Shown here: positions 1 to 4,740 of the stretch, in pieces
How positions within the stretch are numbered: the stretch's first letter is position 1
How the letters are laid out: every line of letters starts with the position of its first letter
Assembly (NCBI GenBank): GCA_015485995.1
Contig: WFSP01000076.1
Span: forward strand, 1 to 6,089
Direction: 5' to 3'
Source: Caldisericales bacterium
Lineage (GTDB): Bacteria > Caldisericota > Caldisericia > Caldisericales > Caldisericaceae
Length of the DNA stretch: 6,089 bases
The notes under the pieces: model-generated
What the model saw: only the letters and a program-made list of their open reading frames with translations
The model's database searches: none
What the model was told of the DNA's origin: nothing
Position numbers and translations under genes: made by a program

Positions 1-33
1 GTTCTTCCTTTTCTCATTCTTTTCTCCTTTCAT
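1..33 (-). CDS. Possible 5' end of a minus-strand gene, cut by window edge
   Basis: This is a tentative start of a gene leaving the window to the left. From ATG at 33 the frame stays open to base 1 and reads MKGEKNEKRKN, with GGAG five bases upstream. A second ATG at 17 in another frame reads MRKGR and has a better ribosome site, AAAGGAG, six bases upstream. The tract is about 85% pyrimidine on the plus strand over bases 1-60, which matches the purine-rich coding strands of the other genes here. A promoter-like pair on the same strand (165-194) would give a leader of roughly 130 bases. No product can be named from so few residues, and the true frame is unresolved. The region could simply be noncoding. 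Confidence 0.25.
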   Translation of the reverse strand, partial: MKGEKNEKRKN

Positions 34-144
34 CTTCTCTCCGGATTCAGTTTCCCTCCAGCACTTCCTTCTACACAGCCTCGTTCCAAAAAGGGGATGC
101 ATTCCCTATGAATACTCCCAACTTAGTTAAGCGTGTTTCGAAAG

Positions 145-169
145 AAAGGCTGGAGAAGCAGTCTTTTTT
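145..169 (+). terminator. Weak intrinsic-terminator-like hairpin
   Basis: AAAGGCTG (145-152) can pair with CAGTCTTT (159-166), with one G-U pair, around a six-base loop. The run of six T's at 164-169 follows or overlaps the stem. This has the shape of a rho-independent terminator reading rightward, but the core stem is only five pairs and A-U pairs make up the rest. No convincing plus-strand gene ends upstream inside the window, so it could serve a gene further left, act as an attenuator, or be chance. The same T tract doubles as the -10 of a minus-strand promoter candidate, so one reading may exclude the other. Confidence 0.25.
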
Positions 170-194
170 AAGGGATAAGTACATCATATGTCAA
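165..194 (-). promoter_or_regulatory. Candidate sigma70-type promoter reading leftward
   Basis: On the minus strand a perfect TTGACA (-35, bases 194 to 189) is followed after 18 bases by TAAAAA (-10, bases 170 to 165, four of six consensus positions). It would transcribe toward the possible gene start at 33 or 17. The -35 overlaps the first of two 18-bp direct repeats, as expected if a regulator bound there. The -10 is weak and no definite gene is visible downstream. Confidence 0.35.
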
Positions 195-239
195 CCTTTC
201 CCGAGGAGGCAACAGCTTTCTTCAACCTTTCCCGAAGAG
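191..239. repeat. Two 18-bp direct repeats, 31 bp apart
   Basis: TCAACCTTTCCCGAGGAG at 191-208 and TCAACCTTTCCCGAAGAG at 222-239 match at 17 of 18 positions. The 31-bp repeat distance is close to three helical turns, which would place both copies on one face of the DNA. The distance is not a multiple of three, so the repeats are not a repeated peptide. The first copy overlaps a minus-strand TTGACA hexamer. Tandem operator sites for a regulator of the neighbouring genes are the simplest reading. The repeat itself is seen directly; the function is inferred. Confidence 0.8.
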
Positions 240-247
240 AAAATAAA

Positions 248-276
248 TTTCAATGTATAGAACAGATATATATTTT
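248..276 (+). promoter_or_regulatory. Weak promoter candidate for the Roadblock gene
   Basis: TTTCAA (248-253) and TATTTT (271-276), 17 bases apart, are the best-spaced hexamer pair found upstream of the Roadblock gene. TATATT at 269-274 is a closer -10 match but leaves only 15 bases. Either would start transcription near 281-284, and the pair overlaps the inverted repeat at 256-291. The whole stretch is so AT-rich that chance matches are expected. Confidence 0.2.
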
Positions 277-291
277 ACTATCTATTCTATA
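256..291. repeat. 13-bp inverted repeat, operator-like
   Basis: TATAGAACAGATA (256-268) and TATCTATTCTATA (279-291) are reverse complements at 12 of 13 positions, separated by ten bases. The half-site centres are 23 bp apart, about two helical turns, as for a dimeric repressor or activator operator. It ends 13 bases before the Shine-Dalgarno of the Roadblock gene and covers the likely promoter -10, so a bound protein could block transcription. In RNA it could also form a hairpin near the ribosome site. The symmetry is directly visible; the regulator is unknown. Confidence 0.7.
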
Positions 292-317
292 AATATATTA
301 TACGAGGAGGCAGAAAC

Positions 318-689
318 ATGGTTCCAGGTAAACCAACACAAATTTTAGAAACGTTGAGGGCAATGAAACAGGATAACCCTGACCTTGAAGCACTTGCTGT
401 GGTAAGTCTTGACGGGCTTCCAATTTCCAGCTTGTTGCCTGAGGATGCAGAAGAGGATAGAATCGCTGCACTTTCAGCAACAATTCTTTCCCTGGGTGAA
501 CGTGCATCCGAGGAACTTAAAAAAGGCAAGCTTGAGCAAGCCTACGTAAAGGGCTCTGAGGGTTATGTATTAGTTACAGGAATCAAAGACCTTGCAGCAC
601 TTCTTGTGGTTACTAATAGGAACGCAAAGCTTGGAATGGTAATGCTTAGCGTTAGAAAAGGCATTTCAGAGATAGAAAAGATTTTGTAA
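318..689 (+). CDS. Roadblock/LC7 domain protein (MglB-like)
   Basis: This 123-residue protein is a single Roadblock/LC7 domain, close to the usual family length. Helix 1 covers about residues 5-20. It is followed by a strand and the turn LAVVSLDGLPISS (25-38), a long helix (44-69), three strands (about 73-79, 82-88 and 92-99) and a C-terminal helix (104-123). Such proteins form dimers and usually act with small Ras-like GTPases. In bacteria MglB is the GTPase-activating partner of MglA in polarity and motility, and other members have no known partner. No GTPase gene lies in this window, so the role is open. There is no signal peptide or membrane segment, so it is cytoplasmic. The start is set by AGGAGG at 305-310, seven bases before ATG. 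An inverted repeat just upstream suggests regulation. Its stop is one base from the stop of the convergent NAD synthetase gene. Confidence 0.88.
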   Translation: MVPGKPTQILETLRAMKQDNPDLEALAVVSLDGLPISSLLPEDAEEDRIAALSATILSLGERASEELKKGKLEQAYVKGSEGYVLVTGIKDLAALLVVTNRNAKLGMVMLSVRKGISEIEKIL

Positions 690-690
690 A

Positions 691-1512
691 CTAACGTTTA
701 AAATCATGCGGATATAGGAAGTCAATTCCTACCGTTCGTGCAGAAAATTTAGCAACTGGGGGAGGAGTCCTCTTGAATTGGGTGACGTAAACTCTATGAA
801 ATACATTTTCTATAAGTTGTTCTTTGTAACCTAATTGTAGGATTTCTCCTTTTGTTTTTCTCTGGTCAATATATAGAGAAAGGATAGAGTCTAACTCCTT
901 ATATGTTGCCCCAAGTTCTTCTTCGTCTGTTTGCCCAGGCCATAAGTCCGCAGTAGGTTTTTTGTTTATTAGTTTTTCCGGGACTCCGATGAATTTTGAA
1001 AGATTTATAACCTGTGTTTTATAAAGGTCTCCTATGGGGTAAAGACTTGCAGCCATATCGCCATACCACGTGCTGTACCCGAGCATAAGCTCACTTTTAT
1101 TACTTGTCCCCATAACTAATGCTTCGAATTCTTTTGCCTTGTCAAATAGGATACACATTCTTAATCTTGCAAAGAAATTTCCTTTACGTAATTTATCAAT
1201 TTTTTTATTCAATAAAAAATAAGGTTCTGTCAAAGGGGTGATATCTATAACCTCATAAGGAATATCCAATTTGTTAATTACAAGTTTTGCGTCTTCTAAC
1301 GAGCTTGGAGAACTACTTTTATACGGCATAATAATTGCTTTTGTGTTTTCTTTTCCGAGAGCTTTTGCTGTAAGGTAAGTAACAAGAGCCGAATCAATTC
1401 CGCCCGATAATCCGATCACGCCTTTTTGAAATCCGTTACTATGAATTTCTTCCTTCATAAATCGTGTAATAAAATCTTCTACGAGTTTATAGTTCAGTTT
1501 TAAATTAACCAT
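691..1512 (-). CDS. nadE: NAD synthetase (ATP pyrophosphatase domain)
   Basis: This 273-residue protein catalyses the last step of NAD synthesis, amidating deamido-NAD with ATP through an adenylated intermediate. The pyrophosphatase loop SGGIDS is at 36-41. The deamido-NAD and ATP region GTSNKSE is at 135-141, followed by GYSTWYGD (145-152). The metal and substrate loop PTADLWPGQTDEEELG is at 186-201 and KRTPPP at 248-253. Length and motifs fit a complete stand-alone synthetase domain of the cytoplasm. It overlaps the stop of the upstream glutaminase gene by eight bases, and AGGTGA ends three bases before its ATG, which supports a genuine separate start. With that neighbour it probably works as a glutamine-dependent enzyme; alone it would use ammonia. 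The two frames differ by one base at an A5 run, so a split of a formerly fused gene or a sequence error is possible. No terminator was seen after the stop. Confidence 0.95.
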   Translation of the reverse strand: MVNLKLNYKLVEDFITRFMKEEIHSNGFQKGVIGLSGGIDSALVTYLTAKALGKENTKAIIMPYKSSSPSSLEDAKLVINKLDIPYEVIDITPLTEPYFLLNKKIDKLRKGNFFARLRMCILFDKAKEFEALVMGTSNKSELMLGYSTWYGDMAASLYPIGDLYKTQVINLSKFIGVPEKLINKKPTADLWPGQTDEEELGATYKELDSILSLYIDQRKTKGEILQLGYKEQLIENVFHRVYVTQFKRTPPPVAKFSARTVGIDFLYPHDFKR

Positions 1513-2353
1513 TTTTCACCTTCACAATTCTATCCAGATTATTTTTAATTATATTTAAATCCTCTTCTCTAAGCAGCGGAAAAGATTGTCGTCTTCTGTA
1601 AATATCATTGGTATCTATTTCTCCGGTGGTGAGGTTTTCGTCTAGTATGCCTGCAAAGGCTTCTTTCCTTCCGGACGGTGTACTTATTAGCGATCCGCCA
1701 TAGAATCCTAACCCGTCTTCAAAACCTACCCTATTTACAAATACGATAAATTCCGCAAAGAAATTCGAATAAGAGTAAAGTGCATTTTCAACCATTGTTT
1801 GAATAGCCGGTTCTTCTCCGGAAAGCCCCCTTAATGGCATATTGCTCATACCAAGAATAAAATCAGCATGTTGTGCGTAGGCAAGGAAAAGCAGTGATGG
1901 ATGGAAAATATCTCTACATATGAGCATTGCTATACGGCCTATTTTTGTATCAAATACTTCTACTTTGTTTCCTCTACCCATAAATCTCAGTTCTTGAAAC
2001 ATTCCATGAGTTGGCAAATAGATTTTTCGGTATACATTTTTTATTTTTCTGTCTTCTATGAACATTGCTGAGTTATAAACATTTTTATCTTTTCCTTTCT
2101 CTACAAATCCAAAGGCAATATCTATTTGCTTTCCGAGTGAAAGAAATGGCATAAGGAATGTATCATTTGGACTCAAGGCAACTTCCATAGCGAGGTCGTT
2201 TAATTTATACCCGGTTAAGCTTAGCTCTGGGAAAACAACAAGATTTGCTTTTTCTTCTATTGCTTTTTCTATGAATTTGATATGTTTTTCCCTGTTTTTT
2301 TCTAAGTCTCCCAATGAGGGGTTAATCTGTGCCAATGATATTTTAATTTCCAT
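1505..2353 (-). CDS. Nitrilase-fold glutaminase subunit, NAD synthase partner
   Basis: This 282-residue protein is a carbon-nitrogen hydrolase. The Glu-Lys-Cys triad is visible as E43 in VFPELSLTGY, K110 in YRKIYLP and C146 in LICRDIFHP. The sequence matches the N-terminal glutaminase domain of fused NadE: it starts with ISLAQINPSLGDLEKN and ends with RRRQSFPLLREEDL (residues 253-266), typical of the end of that domain. It would hydrolyse glutamine and pass ammonia to the synthetase encoded directly downstream. Gene order matches domain order in the fused enzyme. The start ATG overlaps the stop of the QueT gene by 11 bases, with GAGGAG 11 bases upstream, slightly far, so translational coupling is likely. 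A general amidase role is possible, but the pairing with nadE makes the NAD role far more likely. Confidence 0.88.
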   Translation of the reverse strand: MEIKISLAQINPSLGDLEKNREKHIKFIEKAIEEKANLVVFPELSLTGYKLNDLAMEVALSPNDTFLMPFLSLGKQIDIAFGFVEKGKDKNVYNSAMFIEDRKIKNVYRKIYLPTHGMFQELRFMGRGNKVEVFDTKIGRIAMLICRDIFHPSLLFLAYAQHADFILGMSNMPLRGLSGEEPAIQTMVENALYSYSNFFAEFIVFVNRVGFEDGLGFYGGSLISTPSGRKEAFAGILDENLTTGEIDTNDIYRRRQSFPLLREEDLNIIKNNLDRIVKVKNG

Positions 2354-2900
2354 TTTCTTTTCTTCTCCTCAATAAAAAATATAGGATTGGCAAACCGAGA
2401 GCTATTGTTGCAATTGCCTCTCCTGCCCCAATCCATAGTGCCCCGATGATATATGGTTTTAAAGCAAAATGGGTAAATACGTATGAAAATGTTTCTCCTT
2501 TAGGTATGTTAAGTTGCCCATTCTTGTTCAATACTCCGAGAAGAGTAACAACATAGAAGGAAACTCCGAGTGCATTAACCAGGATTGGGGGGATTGATGC
2601 AAGAAAGGCAGGCTTTTTAGTCTTTCCAAGCCAATAAGTGATTAAGGCTGCAATGAGCGTAAGAGTAGTGCCAAATACCATATCAATCGGTCCAAATGGA
2701 GAGCCAATGTTTGCTATGAAGCAGCCAATTGTTACTCCCCATACTGCTTCAGGAAAAATGTATGGCAATACTGTAAGTGCTTCTGAAACTCTTACTTGAA
2801 TTTCACCGTAAGCAAATGAATATGTAAGGTATGTGAGTGCTACATATAAGGCTGCAATTACCCCTACTCTTGCTATGAACTGTAAATTTCTTTTTTTCAA
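2343..2900 (-). CDS. queT: QueT-family transporter (queuosine precursor uptake)
   Basis: This 185-residue membrane protein has about five or six hydrophobic segments (near residues 9-30, 42-65, 71-92, 97-121 and 150-177) and a basic C-terminus. The family signature is clear: YGEIQVRVSEALTVLPYIFPEAV (31-53, key residues R37, E40 and P46), GCFIAN (59-64) and DMVFGTTLTLIAAL (73-86). QueT proteins are substrate-binding S components of ECF transporters, linked to uptake of queuosine precursors for tRNA modification. No energising EcfA/EcfT genes are in the window. The start is an unusual TTG at 2900, forced by an in-frame TAG six bases upstream that is the stop of the preceding gene. AGGA is only two bases away and AGGAG is 13 away, so initiation probably relies on coupling to the upstream gene. 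The operon leader is too short for a preQ1 riboswitch. Confidence 0.88.
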   Translation of the reverse strand: MKKRNLQFIARVGVIAALYVALTYLTYSFAYGEIQVRVSEALTVLPYIFPEAVWGVTIGCFIANIGSPFGPIDMVFGTTLTLIAALITYWLGKTKKPAFLASIPPILVNALGVSFYVVTLLGVLNKNGQLNIPKGETFSYVFTHFALKPYIIGALWIGAGEAIATIALGLPILYFLLRRRKENGN

Positions 2901-2903
2901 TTC

Positions 2904-3434
2904 CTATTTAGGTCTCCTGCCAAATAGTCCTCTTCTCTTTGGCTTTTCTTCTGTAGGTGTATTTTTTTCCGTATCTTTTGATTTTTCGATTTCCGTGTTT
3001 TTTTCTGTTTGGTTGGATTCAGTAGAACTACTCCTGTCAGTAGTTTTCTTTTTGAGTTCTTCAAGTTCCTTCTTCACTTTGTTTATGTCATTTTCAAGTA
3101 CAGCTTTCTCTTCGTTGTACTTCTTTTGCAATCCTTCCATTTCCTTTTTCAGTGAATTTTTTTCTTCTTCAAGTTGTTTTATTAATTTATCTCGACTTTT
3201 GATTTCCTTTTTATATTTACCTACAGAACCTGCATATAGAATGAGAGAAATAAGCCACATAGAAATAAAACCTGCAAAAAATGCAATTATTGAGAATAGT
3301 CCTGCTGATACATTAGGGAATGACCATCCGAGAAATTTAAGGGTAATTATAGCGCCGTTGTTTTGCAATACAAATATAAGGCTCGCAATTAAAATTACCA
3401 AAAGCACTGTTAGAAAGATACTAAATTTTTTCAT
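2904..3434 (-). CDS. LapA-domain (DUF1049) membrane protein with coiled coil
   Basis: This 176-residue protein has the LapA/DUF1049 layout. A first membrane helix (about 5-23) runs into FVLQNN (21-26) and then TLKFLGWSF (31-39), both typical of the family. A second membrane helix spans about 43-68. A charged coiled coil rich in Lys and Glu follows (about 74-130), then a low-complexity Ser/Thr/Glu tail (131-165) and a basic end, KRRGLFGRRPK. Escherichia coli LapA is an inner-membrane protein of the lipopolysaccharide assembly machinery with LapB, but the domain also occurs in bacteria without LPS, so function here is not settled. AAAGGAGG seven bases before ATG and a strong promoter upstream make it the first gene of the operon. 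Its TAG stop is three bases from the QueT start and in the same frame. Confidence 0.82.
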   Translation of the reverse strand: MKKFSIFLTVLLVILIASLIFVLQNNGAIITLKFLGWSFPNVSAGLFSIIAFFAGFISMWLISLILYAGSVGKYKKEIKSRDKLIKQLEEEKNSLKKEMEGLQKKYNEEKAVLENDINKVKKELEELKKKTTDRSSSTESNQTEKNTEIEKSKDTEKNTPTEEKPKRRGLFGRRPK

Positions 3435-3462
3435 ATGTTTGCCTCCTTTAAATCTTTCTTAA

Positions 3463-3491
3463 ATTATACCCTAATTTTACACTGTTTGCAA
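3463..3491 (-). promoter_or_regulatory. Promoter of the LapA-QueT-NAD synthase operon
   Basis: On the minus strand TTGCAA (3491 to 3486) lies exactly 17 bases from a perfect TATAAT (3468 to 3463). Transcription would begin near 3456, giving a leader of only about 22 bases before the LapA ATG at 3434, enough for the Shine-Dalgarno but not for a riboswitch. The -35 hexamer is palindromic and is also placed to serve the divergent MFS promoter. Confidence 0.75.
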
Positions 3492-3512
3492 TAAGAAATA
3501 GTTTTGTATAAT
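3485..3512 (+). promoter_or_regulatory. Promoter of the MFS/lysozyme-like operon
   Basis: A perfect TATAAT at 3507-3512 is preceded by TTTGCA (3485-3490, 16-base spacer) or TTGCAA (3486-3491, 15-base spacer). Transcription would start near 3519, so the leader is about 16 bases and begins almost at the ribosome site AGGAGGTG (3523-3530). The spacing is shorter than the minus-strand promoter's 17 bases, so this side may be weaker or need help from a regulator. Confidence 0.6.
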
Positions 3513-3534
3513 TAAAAAACAGAGGAGGTGTTTA

Positions 3535-4740
3535 ATGGAGAAAATTGACAGTCGTTTTAGTAAATTTACTTACGCTGGTTTTGCCCTTATTACGGCATTA
3601 ATTGGTTTTAACTGGTTTATGTGGGGGCCGTTACTTGGCTCTGTTGTCGAGCCGCAGTATAAAGTTTCTGGTTTTTTACTTGCCTTATTCATATCTTCAG
3701 TTCCTATAATGCTCGTGTTGTTCTCATATTTTGTAGGAAGTATGGCTGATGTGGACCCACGTAAAACTACGGTAATAGCTTCATCTATTTTACTCATTGC
3801 CGTAATTGTAAAACCATTTACCTTATTTAATTTCTATGTTTTACTTCTTGACCAGCTTATTTTGGCAATTAGCGCTGCCTTTTGCTTTCCTTCTTGGGCA
3901 TCTCTTACTTATAGGCTATTTAAAAGGGAAAGAGCTGCTTCTCTCATAGCAGGGTTTGCTGCAGCACTTACTGCAGGGCAAATTCTTGCTTTTCTTATAA
4001 CGTATCCGCTTGTAAAGAATATGGGCCTTGCAAAAGTACTGTGGCTGTATGGTATAATCACTGCTGTGATTGCGGTATTTTATATCCTCGTGGTAAAAAA
4101 CGGAGAGTTTCCTTATAAATTAGAAGTTGGAAAACGTCCTACACTAACACAAGGTGCAAAAATTGTTCTTTCGGAAAAATCAATGATACCGCTAATGGTC
4201 ATATCATTTTTGGATATAGGCGTATTCGCCTGGCTCGCGGGATGGTATCCGCACATTCTTATTAAATACAAAGGAATTACGCCTACGCAAGCAGGTGTAG
4301 TAAACAGTGTTATTTTGATTGGTTGCTTAATAGGTGCTGAAACAATCCCAAATATCGCGCACCATATCAAGAAAGTAAAAATTTTCCTACTTATACTCCC
4401 CATAGTTTGTGTTATAATGCTTGTCTTTGTGCCTGTAATTTCTGGGTTTTGGCTCTTTCTTGCGGATGGTTTGATTCTTGGCTTTGCTCTTTTTCCGATG
4501 TATCCACTCAGTGTTCATTTGCCAAGTGCTTATTCTAAAATTGGTGTGGCATTTGCAGGAGCTGGCAGTGGTATAATGCTTATTGCAGGCAATCTGGGCG
4601 GTTTTATCCTGCCCGAGCTTGGGGCTACTGTTTCTCAAATAACCGGAGCAATTATTTTGTTCGGTATACTTCCGATGATTCTTATGTTTATAGCTGCTTT
4701 ATTTTTCAGGGACCCTGATACGTATGCGGCTAAAAAGTAA
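3535..4740 (+). CDS. Major facilitator superfamily transporter
   Basis: This 401-residue protein has the length and hydrophobic pattern of a 12-helix MFS secondary transporter. Six hydrophobic segments lie in the first half (about 10-32, 46-66, 79-96, 101-121, 135-157 and 167-188). A central cytoplasmic loop (about 189-215) follows, then six more segments (about 218-240, 252-270, 282-302, 304-324, 337-358 and 370-390). The family's motif A appears between helices 2 and 3 as GSMADVDPRKT (68-78), with the conserved Asp and basic residues. The substrate cannot be told from sequence alone. No known sugar, drug or nitrate signature stands out. AGGAGGTG four bases before ATG fixes the start. Its last 17 bases overlap the start of the secreted lysozyme-like gene, so the two are almost certainly co-transcribed. 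The other strand carries a divergent operon. Confidence 0.88.
   Translation: MEKIDSRFSKFTYAGFALITALIGFNWFMWGPLLGSVVEPQYKVSGFLLALFISSVPIMLVLFSYFVGSMADVDPRKTTVIASSILLIAVIVKPFTLFNFYVLLLDQLILAISAAFCFPSWASLTYRLFKRERAASLIAGFAAALTAGQILAFLITYPLVKNMGLAKVLWLYGIITAVIAVFYILVVKNGEFPYKLEVGKRPTLTQGAKIVLSEKSMIPLMVISFLDIGVFAWLAGWYPHILIKYKGITPTQAGVVNSVILIGCLIGAETIPNIAHHIKKVKIFLLILPIVCVIMLVFVPVISGFWLFLADGLILGFALFPMYPLSVHLPSAYSKIGVAFAGAGSGIMLIAGNLGGFILPELGATVSQITGAIILFGILPMILMFIAALFFRDPDTYAAKK

Larger units (their letters stand above)
34..317. other. Intergenic regulatory region upstream of the Roadblock gene
   Basis: No confident gene lies here. One plus-strand frame is open from base 3 to a TAG at 258-260, and from ATG 108 it would give 50 residues. 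I do not accept it because its Ser/Phe/Pro-rich translation looks like antisense reading and it covers repeats placed out of frame with each other. The stretch holds a near-palindrome at 93-106 (GGGG-ATGCAT-TCCC), a weak hairpin followed by T's at 145-169, a minus-strand promoter candidate at 165-194, two direct repeats at 191-239, and an AT-rich inverted repeat at 256-291. No tRNA-like, rRNA-like or recognisable riboswitch fold was seen. Confidence 0.6.

Noticed and set aside
93..106. Near-palindrome GGGG-ATGCAT-TCCC as an operator
   Set aside because: The ATGCAT core extends to GGG/CCC arms only through a mismatch. A single copy of this length is easily chance and has no placed promoter beside it.
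191..239. Possible CRISPR array
   Set aside because: There are only two copies of an 18-bp unit with a 13-bp gap, far from the usual 24-37-bp repeats and about 30-40-bp spacers, and there are no cas genes nearby.
108..260. Plus-strand frame of 50 codons starting at ATG 108, open back to the window edge
   Set aside because: The only ribosome-like AAGGGG is 11 bases away. The translation is unlike the other proteins here, and the frame covers direct repeats placed out of frame with each other and ends inside an inverted repeat. It looks like noncoding DNA that happens to lack stops.
287..529. Minus-strand open frames at the start of the Roadblock gene
   Set aside because: They are antisense shadows of a gene with a strong ribosome site and a full Roadblock domain, and they have no matching motifs.
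2833..3462. Long plus-strand open frame of 209 codons
   Set aside because: It lies antisense to the LapA and QueT genes, which have clear family motifs. Its Ser/Phe-rich translation is what antisense reading of a Lys/Glu-rich purine-rich gene gives.
3435..3462. preQ1 riboswitch ahead of the operon containing queT
   Set aside because: The predicted transcript start near 3456 leaves about 22 bases before the first ATG, mostly occupied by the Shine-Dalgarno, and no stem or pseudoknot pairing is visible.
4113..4638. Minus-strand open frames inside the MFS gene
   Set aside because: The plus-strand frame encodes a continuous 12-helix transporter. The minus frames lack ribosome sites and recognisable domains.
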